Below, piece after piece: positions 16,634-25,543 of a DNA stretch of 64,000 nucleotides; the first letter of the stretch is position 1, and every line of letters begins with the position of its first letter. Location of the stretch: NCBI GenBank assembly GCA_903861145.1, contig CAIOTH010000113.1, forward strand, positions 20,961 through 84,960, in the 5' to 3' direction. Below the pieces are notes generated by a model. That model did not search any database, was not told where the DNA came from, and was given only the letters and a program-made list of their open reading frames with translations. A program made the position numbers and the translations under genes. The stretch is from an uncultured Bacteroidota bacterium. Lineage in GTDB: Bacteria > Bacteroidota > Bacteroidia > Chitinophagales > LD1.

Positions 16634-18571
16634 CTATTCGTTATCTATAACAGGCAAGTTATCCTCACCTCCGGGCAAAACACTATCCATTGGCATTACC
16701 ATCTGCAGCGCAGGTCCGTTCAGCTTTACGTGAGGTACAAAATTAAAGGTATCGCGCTCGCTCAGGTAACCCCGCATCACCATCCGGTTGGCAATAATTT
16801 TAAAAAAGTCACCCATATATCCTTTAAGCTCACCGCTTTTGTCAAACTGGTATTTAAAATATTTGGGGTTAGGAATAATAGCTGCTAAAAAAATACATTC
16901 CTGCAAGGTAAGCTCCACCGGTCGTTCATTAAAATAAAACCTTGCAGCTTCTGTAACACCATAAACATTAGGCCCCCACTCAATTACATTCAGGTAAACC
17001 TCCATCATTCTTTCTTTAGGCACCAGTCCAAGGTTTTCTATCAGGTAAACAATCAGCGCCTCTTCCGCCTTACGGGAAATAGTCTTGTTCCGCGTTAAAA
17101 AAACATTTTTAACCAATTGCATGCTTATGGTGCTTCCCCCTCTGGCAAACCGGTGCTGCTTATAATTTTGGGCTATCGATTCTCTAAACGATTCAGGTAC
17201 AAACCCCCTATGCACCATAAACGAAGGGTCTTCGCTTTGCATAATAGCCACCAGTAGGTTAGGGCTTATATGGTTTAACGGCGTAAATTCCGGGTTCTCC
17301 GGCCCCACTACAATATGTCTTACAAATTGCTCTCCGCTAAAAGCATCGTACACAAACGGTTCATTAATGCGTGCGTAATCTTCAGCACCGGTTTGTATAA
17401 TATGAAAGTTCTTACGCCTTAGCTGCGACTCAAATATCAGCGAATCGGGTTGACGCGTATTAATCAAAAACTGCAAATCATATGCCAGTGTGCCGCTACA
17501 CTTTATGCCCTTTAAGGTATTAAACATGCCACCGGGCAACGCATTAAAAAAAGTATCCGATCCGGTTTCGGGCATGTGCAGGCTAAAAGCAAAAACAGTA
17601 TCCGGCATTGTTTGATAGCTGGTGAAAACCCTAAAGCTGGCGTGGTTGAATGTCCCCGTTGATGACGAGTCCAACTCAAAACCATCCTCCTTAATTTTAA
17701 TAAGCCCTCTAAATTGCGCCGAAGGCAAAACGACATCCTCCTTTGCCAACCGCCAGTGCCGCACATGAAAATTCTCTACCGCAACAGTGGGTGAAATTTG
17801 TAAACCACCACCGGCTTCCTCTAATTTCACCTCAGCAGTTACCGATTGAAACCGACATTTAAATCCACGCTCGGCATTCAAAAACGGCAAATAGACAAGC
17901 ATGATGCCGCGATGTTTAATGGTTAGCTGGTAACTCTTGTTCCTCTCCAACACCTCCGCATTCACATCCAGCGTATCGCTTAGCTGCTCATTAATAATTG
18001 CACCCGAACAATGATGCCCATCGTAAACCAAGTGCGGCACAAATACCTGCTCAACAAAAGTGGTATCCCGGTAACTTAAATGCATGTCACTAATTTCAAC
18101 CGCAGTATTCAATAGCCTGAATAGATTGCTTTTCAAATCTTCGGCGCGCTCATAAAAATTGTGCTTGGCGCTTCCGCTACTTTCTCCGGTTGCCTGGCGG
18201 CCCCTTAAAAATAAAAGGTTGTTTCGCTCTGTCGAATTAAACGCAGTAATCACCGCGCTATCTATCTTCAACTCGTTAAAATTTAATTTACCGGTCAACA
18301 GGCTCAATAGCGCCGGTTTAATTTCCAGGCTTTGAATAATCGCCAAAGTATCGGCCCCCTCGGGTTGCGCGGTAATGCCATGCAATTGCACCCTGTTCCA
18401 CTTAATAAATTTTATGCTGCCTACGTTAAGGTTTAAGTGGTAGCTCGCCTTTAGGTGTGCCTGTTCCCGCTTAAATGCCCACTGCAAAATACTGTCGCGG
18501 CCAATTGCAATTAATACAAGCAACGCTATTAAAAAAATCAACCATAGCCCAAAGGCCCGCTCGCGTTTCAT
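16634..18571 (-). CDS. GT51 biosynthetic peptidoglycan glycosyltransferase with large N-terminal domain
   Basis: About 645 residues from ATG 18571 (MKRERAF, then a membrane helix). An ATG at 18655 would add 28 residues, but it would translate through a palindrome (18631-18650). The C-terminal 230 residues carry GT51 signatures: MQSEDPSF with the catalytic Glu447, RGGSTISMQLVKN, and SRKAEEALIVYLIE. No transpeptidase domain is present, so it is a monofunctional MtgA-like enzyme that polymerises lipid II. The roughly 380-residue periplasmic region before it is beta-rich and AsmA/TamB-like in feel, which is unusual for monofunctional GT51 enzymes. The neighbouring lytic transglycosylase gene suggests a wall-remodelling pair. 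Confidence 0.85.
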   Translation of the reverse strand: MKRERAFGLWLIFLIALLVLIAIGRDSILQWAFKREQAHLKASYHLNLNVGSIKFIKWNRVQLHGITAQPEGADTLAIIQSLEIKPALLSLLTGKLNFNELKIDSAVITAFNSTERNNLLFLRGRQATGESSGSAKHNFYERAEDLKSNLFRLLNTAVEISDMHLSYRDTTFVEQVFVPHLVYDGHHCSGAIINEQLSDTLDVNAEVLERNKSYQLTIKHRGIMLVYLPFLNAERGFKCRFQSVTAEVKLEEAGGGLQISPTVAVENFHVRHWRLAKEDVVLPSAQFRGLIKIKEDGFELDSSSTGTFNHASFRVFTSYQTMPDTVFAFSLHMPETGSDTFFNALPGGMFNTLKGIKCSGTLAYDLQFLINTRQPDSLIFESQLRRKNFHIIQTGAEDYARINEPFVYDAFSGEQFVRHIVVGPENPEFTPLNHISPNLLVAIMQSEDPSFMVHRGFVPESFRESIAQNYKQHRFARGGSTISMQLVKNVFLTRNKTISRKAEEALIVYLIENLGLVPKERMMEVYLNVIEWGPNVYGVTEAARFYFNERPVELTLQECIFLAAIIPNPKYFKYQFDKSGELKGYMGDFFKIIANRMVMRGYLSERDTFNFVPHVKLNGPALQMVMPMDSVLPGGEDNLPVIDNE

Positions 18572-18630
18572 AAATTCAAAAGTAGTGTGATTACTTACGG
18601 GTTTGAAGAAATGTTTAAAGACAACCGTAG

Positions 18631-18650
18631 GGGCGAAAATTTTTTCGCCC
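18631..18650. repeat. Palindrome between two cell-wall genes
   Basis: Arms GGGCGAAAA and TTTTCGCCC form a 9-bp stem with a two-base loop. It lies between the stop of the lytic transglycosylase gene and the chosen start of the GT51 gene. There is no long T-run after it on the minus strand, so termination is possible but weak. It argues against the upstream start at 18655. Confidence 0.5.
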
Positions 18651-18667
18651 TGCATTCACTATTTGTA

Positions 18668-19648
18668 CTACACTCCCTCCATAATCTTAATCTCATACTT
18701 CCGGTGCTCCTTATTGGTTAGGTGCGCATCGCGCAACCAGGGGTTCAGTATTTTAATGTGTTTGTATTTTAACCCAAACTGCGCTGCAAAATCAGCTATG
18801 CTGGCAATGCTGGTGTCAACGCTAACCACTCTGTATTTATACGGCGTATACAGCTCATCCGGTTGCATTACATAACCGGCCTTTTTAGGGTTCGAAAAAA
18901 TAATTTTCAAAGCCAGCATCCTGAAAACATAGCGCGATGTTTCGGGGTTAAAATACATGTCGTAGTAATTATCCATTTTCTGCTCTTTGGCTCGCTGCAT
19001 AGCACCGGCTAGTCCCATGTTATACGATGCCGCCGCCAGTGTCCAGGTGCCCAGTCTTTCTTTCGCATCCTTTAAATAAACACACGCTGCCGAAGTGGAT
19101 TTCTCAACATTGTAACGCTCATCTACCTCATCATTAACCAGTAAATCGTACTTTTTAGCGGTCCCTTTTACAATCTGCCAAAAGCCAACTGCCCCTGCCG
19201 GGGAGGGTTCTAATCTAAATCCGCTTTCTATCAATGCCAGGTACTTAAAATCAGTAGGCACGCCACTATCTGCAAGAGTTTTTTCAATGTCCGGAAAATA
19301 CCGGTTCGCCATTTTCATAAACAAAAGCGTATTCGAGTGCCAGTTGGCATTTATCAGCAATTCCCGGTCCAATCGCTCCTTCACATCAGGGTCCTCAAGC
19401 GGTACACGCTCACCGGCAAAATAAAGTTCGCCCTCAACATGTATTGGATAGCTTAAATGGTTTGAGTCAATGGCGTTGATCCATCTAATTCCCGGTGCCT
19501 CGTTTTTGGTTTGAATAAATATGTTGGTTGCGTTTGGCACCAAAAACGCTTTGCCTGCTATAATAGCAGCGCCAACAATTAAAAGACACGCCGCCAATAA
19601 TGGTAAGCGGTATTGTTTACTAAAGTTCAATATGGAAAGTTTAGTCAA
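18668..19648 (-). CDS. Membrane-anchored lytic murein transglycosylase (Slt/MltD-type)
   Basis: About 326 residues from a TTG at 19648 that overlaps the stop of the previous gene. A GTG at 19687 would add 13 residues. A single N-terminal membrane segment is followed by a goose-lysozyme-like SLT domain: ALIESGF with the catalytic Glu, AVGFWQIVKGTA, and AAASYNMG. It cleaves the glycan strand between MurNAc and GlcNAc, leaving an anhydro end. The C-terminal 60 residues (YRVVSVDTSIASIADFAAQ) resemble a LysM-like wall-binding module. It lies in a run with the DUF2480 gene and the GT51 enzyme. Confidence 0.85.
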   Translation of the reverse strand: MTKLSILNFSKQYRLPLLAACLLIVGAAIIAGKAFLVPNATNIFIQTKNEAPGIRWINAIDSNHLSYPIHVEGELYFAGERVPLEDPDVKERLDRELLINANWHSNTLLFMKMANRYFPDIEKTLADSGVPTDFKYLALIESGFRLEPSPAGAVGFWQIVKGTAKKYDLLVNDEVDERYNVEKSTSAACVYLKDAKERLGTWTLAAASYNMGLAGAMQRAKEQKMDNYYDMYFNPETSRYVFRMLALKIIFSNPKKAGYVMQPDELYTPYKYRVVSVDTSIASIADFAAQFGLKYKHIKILNPWLRDAHLTNKEHRKYEIKIMEGV

Positions 19649-20165
19649 TCGATTTTTTAAAAACGGGCACAGTCGAGCAAGGCTCACCGTACATTACCGA
19701 ACTGGCAATATTACTTAATTGCCGGGTTATTTCTACAAAGGCAGCCTCAGGTATCTTGCGCTCACCACAGCCCTTTATTACAATGCGCTTACCGGCAAAT
19801 TGCTCTTTATCCATTCTATCGAGCCTGCGCAGCAAAAAAGCATCGGCGGCACGTTGGGCATGACTATTAATTACATCATTAGCATAAGGGGCCAGTTCAG
19901 CACTTAAAACCATATATGCCCACATGGGTATAATGGCATCATTGCTACAGTATATGGCCACGTATTTATTTTGGTACTGGCTCCAATCGGTTGCCTTTAC
20001 CGTCTCCCTAAAATCTGCCTCGCGCAGTATCAGGCCCTTAAATAGAAAGTCCTTTAAATCAATAAAGGCAATGTCCTCCTCTTTTGGAAAATACTCTTCC
20101 AAATCAAGCGTTATCAGCGCGCTTTGCGCAACCCGGTTTACAAGCGGTTTAGGTGTATCTGCCAT
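19641..20165 (-). CDS. DUF2480 family protein
   Basis: 174 residues from ATG 20165 (MADTPKPLVNRV). An in-frame upstream start at 20228 would add 21 residues unlike the family. The sequence has the features I associate with the Bacteroidota DUF2480 family: LDLEEYFP, FIDLKDFLFKGLILREADFR, YVAIYCSNDAIIPMWAYM and KGCGERKIPEAAFVEIT. It is soluble with no signal peptide. Its function is unknown. The C-terminal end overlaps the start of the lytic transglycosylase gene. Confidence 0.8.
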   Translation of the reverse strand: MADTPKPLVNRVAQSALITLDLEEYFPKEEDIAFIDLKDFLFKGLILREADFRETVKATDWSQYQNKYVAIYCSNDAIIPMWAYMVLSAELAPYANDVINSHAQRAADAFLLRRLDRMDKEQFAGKRIVIKGCGERKIPEAAFVEITRQLSNIASSVMYGEPCSTVPVFKKSID

Positions 20166-20245
20166 AATTATTTGCCTTGCAATGTAGCGCAAAGGTAAAC
20201 AACAATTATCCACCTTATGTTTAATCAACTGCGCCTGCCTTAAAT

Positions 20246-20279
20246 AACAAAGGCACTAAGTTTCCTTAGTGCCTTTGTT
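20246..20279 (-). terminator. Terminator hairpin after the PpiD-like gene
   Basis: Arms 20246-20260 and 20265-20279 are perfectly complementary (15 bp, AACAAAGGCACTAAG with its complement) around a four-base loop. It lies 20 bases beyond the stop of the minus-strand PpiD-like gene. Confidence 0.85.
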
Positions 20280-20299
20280 GTAAGCTTTACTTCTTTCAA

Positions 20300-22429
20300 T
20301 TAAAAGAAATCAAAACGGTTATCGTCAATCTTAGCTAGTTTCTTTTCAACCTCGGCAGCATTTCTGGCTTTGCCTTGTAGTTGTTGTTTTAGACCCATGT
20401 TATACATGCTGTAATCAGTAGTTTTAACCGGCTCTTGTATAGCCAGCGTTTGCACTACAAATACACCACCGTTTCCTTCAACCGCTGCCGATAGCTTTCC
20501 AACAGGGCTTGCAAGTGCTGTAGCCACAACCTTAGGCTCATAAGCACCATTTACCGCCGGGCGGCCAAACGAAGATTTATCGGCCTGCATAGCCACTTTA
20601 GACAGCTTAGAGGCAAGCTCATCAATATTAGCAGCTTTTGCATCAGCTACTTTCTTCGAAAGTATTTCAAACTTCTTATTCTTAACAACCTCTGGCTTTA
20701 TCGCATCGCGCACAGCATCCAGGTCTGGCAGGCCTTTGCCATGCACACTTTCAAGCAATGCCACCACGTGTTTTTTCTCCACAGTATAAATAGGCGAAAC
20801 GTCCCCTTTCTTGGCATTGTAAGCCCATTTAATCAATTCGCGCGCCGAGCCTAATCCTCTTATTTCAAATTCGTCCTTCTTAACCGCAGGCACCGATTTC
20901 ATTTGCATTTTCTCTCCGGCTGCTTTAAACTTCGCATCGCTTTGGTTATCGGCTGCAAAATTGGTTGCTGTTCCGTAAATCTGCTTTTCTGTTTCCGGGC
21001 TTGGTAAAATCTCTTTTGTAAAGTAGGTCACCAAAACTGCCGGGTTAGTCGGCTTGTCTTCTATTACCTGTAAAATATGTATTGCGTTTTCAGCTTGAAC
21101 CGGCAATCTGTAAGTTTTGCCTTTTTGTGCATGGAAGAAAACAAGGTCGTTAAAAGCCTTATCTCTGTCACCTTGCTTAATCCAACCCAAATCGCCACCG
21201 CGCATTTTGCTGTTTTGGTCAACCGAGAAGGTCATTGCAAATTGCGCAAAGTCGCCATGTAAAGAATCTATTGCCTTAAATACGCTATCTATTTGTAGGA
21301 ACAATACGTTAGCTGCTTCCTGAGAGCCAACATTGGCAAAAGAGAATACAATGTCGCGCACTCTTACCGAATCCGAAATCAATTTACGGTCGCTCACCTT
21401 TGCAAGTTTGTACGATCCACCATCTATATAAGGCCCTACAACCGTGCCTACCTTAACCTGGAACAACGAATCCTTTACCGGCGATAACACTTTATCCTTC
21501 TCATAATAAGCAGCATCATAAGGAGTTTCAGAGTACAACCTTACAAAAACTGAATCATCCGATGCTGTTTTGCCTGCGGCAAAGTCGGCGCGCTTTCCTG
21601 CCAGGTAATCAACAGTTTTTGTCGAATCTGTAGCTGCAGCAACAATATCAAATGTTACATAATCAATTTTGCGGGTTTCTTCTTCCTGCTTAAACATGGC
21701 AGCATGTTCGTCCATGTATTTCTTCAGGTCTTCATCAGTTACTTTAACATCAGCATCATTAACATCGCTGTATGGCAGTTGAACATATTTAAAGTCTACC
21801 AGGCGGTTTTGGTCGTTATAAGTCATTTCGCCCATCCAATTAGGTATGTACAGGCCTTTAGTAATTAGGGTGCTGTATTTTTCCTGAAACTGGCCTTGTT
21901 TCAAAGCGGTTTCAAACCTAAGCCAGCTTTTGCGGCGGGTGCCGGGTTCTGTGCCTTCCTGGTCCTGATCCAAAGCGCTTAAAAACTGGCGCACGTTGTT
22001 AGGGTCGTACTGGCCTGTCTTCTGGTTTCTGAACGCCTGTACTATTGCCGGCGAAACGTTTTGGCCGGTAGCCAGTTCGTTCATTTCATCCGAAGTAACG
22101 TTTATGCCCAGGTTTTGATAAATCTTATCGAAAATGATGTTGCTCACCATTTCGTTCCAGGTTTGGGTGCGCAAATCGTTACGCTGCTGGTCGCTCACTG
22201 GTTGGCCACGCATCTGGTCTTCCGTCGATTTTACGTTCTCTTCGTATTTCTTGGTAAAGTCATTGTAAGTGATTTTTTCACCGTTTACTTTACCCACCGA
22301 ATCTTTTCTACCCTTCAGCACGCTGAACTGAGAATTAGTAGCGTCCATAACAAGGAACCCCACTATTGAAGCACCAATCAGAAAGATGAGCAATCCTGAG
22401 CGCTGACGTATTTTACCTATTACTGCCAT
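20300..22429 (-). CDS. PpiD/SurA-like periplasmic peptidyl-prolyl isomerase
   Basis: A 709-residue foldase anchored by one N-terminal membrane helix (residues 12-28). A SurA-N-like chaperone region follows (KVNGEKITYNDFTKKYEENV), with a parvulin-type domain around residues 330-460 (DLGWIKQGDRDKAFNDLVFF and AIHILQVIEDK). A second helical/PPIase-like region completes the C-terminus. It helps outer-membrane and secreted proteins fold. The length fits Bacteroidota PpiD homologues. It is a single-gene unit with its own terminator. Confidence 0.9.
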   Translation of the reverse strand: MAVIGKIRQRSGLLIFLIGASIVGFLVMDATNSQFSVLKGRKDSVGKVNGEKITYNDFTKKYEENVKSTEDQMRGQPVSDQQRNDLRTQTWNEMVSNIIFDKIYQNLGINVTSDEMNELATGQNVSPAIVQAFRNQKTGQYDPNNVRQFLSALDQDQEGTEPGTRRKSWLRFETALKQGQFQEKYSTLITKGLYIPNWMGEMTYNDQNRLVDFKYVQLPYSDVNDADVKVTDEDLKKYMDEHAAMFKQEEETRKIDYVTFDIVAAATDSTKTVDYLAGKRADFAAGKTASDDSVFVRLYSETPYDAAYYEKDKVLSPVKDSLFQVKVGTVVGPYIDGGSYKLAKVSDRKLISDSVRVRDIVFSFANVGSQEAANVLFLQIDSVFKAIDSLHGDFAQFAMTFSVDQNSKMRGGDLGWIKQGDRDKAFNDLVFFHAQKGKTYRLPVQAENAIHILQVIEDKPTNPAVLVTYFTKEILPSPETEKQIYGTATNFAADNQSDAKFKAAGEKMQMKSVPAVKKDEFEIRGLGSARELIKWAYNAKKGDVSPIYTVEKKHVVALLESVHGKGLPDLDAVRDAIKPEVVKNKKFEILSKKVADAKAANIDELASKLSKVAMQADKSSFGRPAVNGAYEPKVVATALASPVGKLSAAVEGNGGVFVVQTLAIQEPVKTTDYSMYNMGLKQQLQGKARNAAEVEKKLAKIDDNRFDFF

Positions 22430-22623
22430 GTACCTGTTTTTTTAAAAGGACGGCAAATTAAAGGTAAAAAGTCCGAAAATGAAAGGGGATAAGGGATTTG
22501 CTTCATGTTTAGGCATTATTGAGGCCATTACTTAGCACAAATAATCAATGTGTTAATACAAAGGGGGTTTTACTGCCATACGATGAAACCCGCACTTATC
22601 AACACTTTCAGCCTATCCGCAAA

Positions 22624-22654
22624 TTTGGAAAAGTGAACTGCACCATTATCTTTG
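22624..22654 (+). promoter_or_regulatory. Bacteroidota-type promoter of the HU gene
   Basis: TTTG at 22624-22627 and TATCTTTG at 22647-22654, spaced by 19 bases, match the -33 TTTG / -7 TAnnTTTG consensus of the Bacteroidota primary sigma factor. The -7 box ends 37 bases before the HU start. Confidence 0.7.
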
Positions 22655-22691
22655 TTACACAAATTTTTAACCCACACAAAAAAACAAAGTC

Positions 22692-22967
22692 ATGAACAAA
22701 GGAGAATTGATAGACAAAATTGCGAAAGACACCAAACTTACCAAAGGACAAGCAGGCGATGCACTAGATGCAGTATTAGGCGCTGTTACAGGTACCCTTG
22801 CAAAAGGCGGAAAAGTTACCCTGGTAGGTTTCGGAACTTTTTCAGTTTCTGCGCGTGCTAAACGCAAGGGCCGTAACCCCCGTACTGGTAAAGAAATCAA
22901 TATCAAGGCTAAAAAAGTTGCCAAGTTTAAAGCAGGCGCCGAACTAGCCAAAAAAGTAAATAAATAA
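22692..22967 (+). CDS. hup: HU-family DNA-binding protein
   Basis: 91 residues, the normal HU length. The N-terminal helices (MNKGELIDKIAKDTKLTKGQ), the VTLVGFGTFSVS turn and the DNA-binding arm with GRNPRTGKEINIKA are all intact. It bends and compacts DNA as a dimer. It stands alone, with its own promoter and terminator. Confidence 0.97.
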   Translation: MNKGELIDKIAKDTKLTKGQAGDALDAVLGAVTGTLAKGGKVTLVGFGTFSVSARAKRKGRNPRTGKEINIKAKKVAKFKAGAELAKKVNK

Positions 22968-22984
22968 GCTCTAACCAAGTTTTT

Positions 22985-23021
22985 AAAAGCCCTGAAGCCT
23001 CCGCTTCGGGGCTTTTTGTTT
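22985..23021 (+). terminator. Terminator of the HU gene
   Basis: Arms 22985-22998 (AAAAGCCCTGAAGC) and 23003-23016 (GCTTCGGGGCTTTT) pair with one G-T wobble around a four-base loop. A T-rich run follows. Confidence 0.9.
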
Positions 23022-23118
23022 TGGGCCATTTCCGTCGTCATTTCTCCTTCCGCATCAATCTGGTCTTCCATATGTTTCAAAAACCATTACATTTGCCCCA
23101 CTAAAAAAATCAACACAA

Positions 23119-23334
23119 ATGGGAAGAGGAGATAAAAGAACCGCAAAAGGAAAAAGATTTAAAGGTTCGTATGGTAAGTCAAGGCCACACAAAGAAGAAT
23201 CAACTGTAAAAGCTGATATCGCTGCTGCCGCTGCTAAAAAAGCAAAAGAGCCTAAAGTTGAAAAAGTTGCTGCGCCTACCGTTAAAAAAGCACCTGCTAA
23301 AAAAGCCGCTGCTAAGAAGAAAACAGAAGAATAA
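23119..23334 (+). CDS. Small ribosomal subunit protein bTHX with Lys/Ala-rich tail
   Basis: 71 residues. The first 26 (MGRGDKRTAKGKRFKGSYGK) match the short basic bTHX (THX) protein that sits at the top of the 30S head. The remaining 45 residues are a Lys/Ala-rich extension with AAKKA repeats, longer than the classical protein and similar in feel to histone-like tails. That tail may add RNA or DNA binding. It is isolated between HU and two large secreted-protein genes. Confidence 0.8.
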   Translation: MGRGDKRTAKGKRFKGSYGKSRPHKEESTVKADIAAAAAKKAKEPKVEKVAAPTVKKAPAKKAAAKKKTEE

Positions 23335-23383
23335 TCTGTAGAGATGCATTGATTGTGTCTCTGTATTTTGGCAATACGCCAAC

Positions 23384-25540
23384 CTACAAATCCATCATTT
23401 TGTTGTAGGTTTTAATAAATATAGCTCCAAGGTTTTTGTGAGGTGGTATGTAATCCATAAACCTCTCATAGGCCTTGGGGTTATCTTTTACAGCCGCGTC
23501 CAAATCATTCCAAAGCAGCTGCCAATCCACATCCTTTCCCTCTCTTATATACTCGGCCATTAATTTCAGCATAGGGTTGTTTACCGCCCTGGTGCCAATC
23601 TGTTTGCTCGAAATGATACTTACTTCCGGCGACCGCTCAATAATGCCCGATATACTATGATAGCCCCCGCACGAGCCCAAAACAAATATCTGCGTGTTCT
23701 CCCTTACCTTTTCAATCGTTTTAAAAGCGTAGTAGCTATGGCCGCGGTGTACCATTACATTGGGCTCGTAATCATTATTGGCAAACACCTGCTCTAAAGC
23801 AGCCTGTCCGTCGTACTCATCTTTCGATTTGTTGGCGTATATGTGCACCGACTTACCCATTTTCGATTGAATGATTACATAGGTGCCCGAGTCAACAACA
23901 TTCCAGTTTTCGTCCTTAAACGTTTTAATAAATGTCGAGAACGAAGCGTCTCCGTCCTCATCGTTGTAAAAATAAATAAGCCACCGGTCTATGCTATCGC
24001 GCCCAAATAACTTCGAGTTACTTATTTTATCAAACCTGGTTACAGCATATTGTTTCGAAACTGACGAAAACCAATCCGAGCTCCCCACGCTACGGTCAAC
24101 AAATAAATTCGATAGCAAGCCATAAATAGCTGCACCCCGCGTATTGCCCTGCGATTTTTGCTTAATATATTCAAGCTTAATGGTGCCCCTCAAAATTTTT
24201 AGCACCAAGGGGTCGGTAATACTTCCAAAAGCATCAGCCACCTCTACCGATTGCGACAAATCGCCATAATCGCCCAAACCGCTGGCAAAGTTTATCATCA
24301 TCATTTGCTGGTATACCGGTGTCATGCTTTGCAAAAAGGTGCTTAGCTTACCAAACCCGGCGCACATTTTTATAAACGTGCGGAAACGGTTATCTCCCAA
24401 ATCCTGCAAAAACTCAAAACCCGAAATAGGCGCCATTTTCACCATCATTCGGTTAAACAATCCATTAAAGGTCGAAGTAAAAATTTCTTCTTCACTATAT
24501 ACCACCATGGTATATAGCTCCTGCGCCGAAAATCTTTCTATCGAGGCAAACCTTACTTTATCCGGTTCATTGTGTAAGTCGTTTAAAACACGCACAAATT
24601 TGAGCGAGTAAATGGTAAGGTCATCTTCCAGCGAGTGAACCCCCAATGGGTTTTTCCGCGCACGTATCCGCAACATGGCCTGTAAAAATTTGGCGGGGTC
24701 ACTGCCTATCTCATCTGCCTGTTCAATGGTGCACCGTCCATTGGCAATATCATCTATCAAAGTAAAGGCATTCGACCGCCGCGTATATTTTGCCATTATC
24801 TCAAGTACGATTTTCACTACGGTATCATCACTTGTTTTAAGCGCCTTAAAAATTACATCGCTCGGGTTAAAATATCGCTTTACAGTTACCGGTGCGGCTT
24901 TAGTAGCAAGCTCAAGCACAGGCAGCGCGTAATCCTTATTCCTGAAATTTCTGAAATTCAAAAAAACAAGGTCGGGCCGCGTCTTTGCGGCAAACAACAA
25001 AAAGGTATCTACGCAGGCCTCATTTTGTATTAAACTAAACGTGTTGAATCCCTGAACAACATTATTGTTCAAATACCCACAAAGTTGGTGCTGCCTTATG
25101 GCATTCAACTCACCCAGCATAAACCTGAAAATATTATCAAAGCGCTTTACCGAATAAATATTGGCACGGTTTACTTTATGCAATTGTGTGTACAAGTACT
25201 CGCGCAGTTCGTTTTTCCGGGTAACATCAAAGTCGGGCTTTTCAATTACGCGCTGTATAGAATCGACCAACTTAAAATAAACCCTTTGCGCATAGGCATT
25301 GATAGCCGAGTCGCCCAAATCAACCATTCCATCTTCAGCGCCATCAAACAAATCAATTCTCTTTTGTTCTCCATCCACTATGTCTCCATCGGCCTCATTA
25401 CTGCCTGCATAAATTGGTAAATTAGGGTTGGCTTTTATTGTAGTACAAAAGCAAAACAAAAGCAACGCTGCAAATAAAATTTTTGCAACGGTTAGCCAGC
25501 GGGGCACGTACAACAATTTATTTGCAGCGTTTAATGGCAT
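23384..25540 (-). CDS. Secreted protein with helical domain and clan CD-like His/Cys domain (paralogue A)
   Basis: 718 residues with an N-terminal signal sequence (hydrophobic 18-35). Residues 80-500 are mostly helical. It contains KAAPVTVKRYF (about 213-224) and TLIDDIANG, both repeated in the neighbouring gene. Residues 515-718 look alpha/beta: IYFYNDEDG, SVHIYANK, NVMVHRGHSYY (His598, His601), IFVLGSCGGYH (Cys624) and a final PPHKNLGAIFIK. A hydrophobic strand ending in His-x-Gly-His, and 26 residues later one ending in Cys-Gly-Gly, is the arrangement of clan CD cysteine peptidases. I do not recognise a named family. The gene follows its paralogue by 3 bases, so the two form an operon. Confidence 0.8.
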   Translation of the reverse strand: MPLNAANKLLYVPRWLTVAKILFAALLLFCFCTTIKANPNLPIYAGSNEADGDIVDGEQKRIDLFDGAEDGMVDLGDSAINAYAQRVYFKLVDSIQRVIEKPDFDVTRKNELREYLYTQLHKVNRANIYSVKRFDNIFRFMLGELNAIRQHQLCGYLNNNVVQGFNTFSLIQNEACVDTFLLFAAKTRPDLVFLNFRNFRNKDYALPVLELATKAAPVTVKRYFNPSDVIFKALKTSDDTVVKIVLEIMAKYTRRSNAFTLIDDIANGRCTIEQADEIGSDPAKFLQAMLRIRARKNPLGVHSLEDDLTIYSLKFVRVLNDLHNEPDKVRFASIERFSAQELYTMVVYSEEEIFTSTFNGLFNRMMVKMAPISGFEFLQDLGDNRFRTFIKMCAGFGKLSTFLQSMTPVYQQMMMINFASGLGDYGDLSQSVEVADAFGSITDPLVLKILRGTIKLEYIKQKSQGNTRGAAIYGLLSNLFVDRSVGSSDWFSSVSKQYAVTRFDKISNSKLFGRDSIDRWLIYFYNDEDGDASFSTFIKTFKDENWNVVDSGTYVIIQSKMGKSVHIYANKSKDEYDGQAALEQVFANNDYEPNVMVHRGHSYYAFKTIEKVRENTQIFVLGSCGGYHSISGIIERSPEVSIISSKQIGTRAVNNPMLKLMAEYIREGKDVDWQLLWNDLDAAVKDNPKAYERFMDYIPPHKNLGAIFIKTYNKMMDL

Positions 25541-25543
25541 CAG

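Noticed and set aside
18572..18655. The 28-residue N-terminal extension of the GT51 protein from the ATG at 18655
   Set aside because: It would place 28 residues before a normal short cytoplasmic MKRER plus membrane-helix start and would translate through the palindrome at 18631-18650.
22667..23080. A 137-codon frame antisense to HU
   Set aside because: It is a shadow of the strongly conserved HU gene and its terminator.
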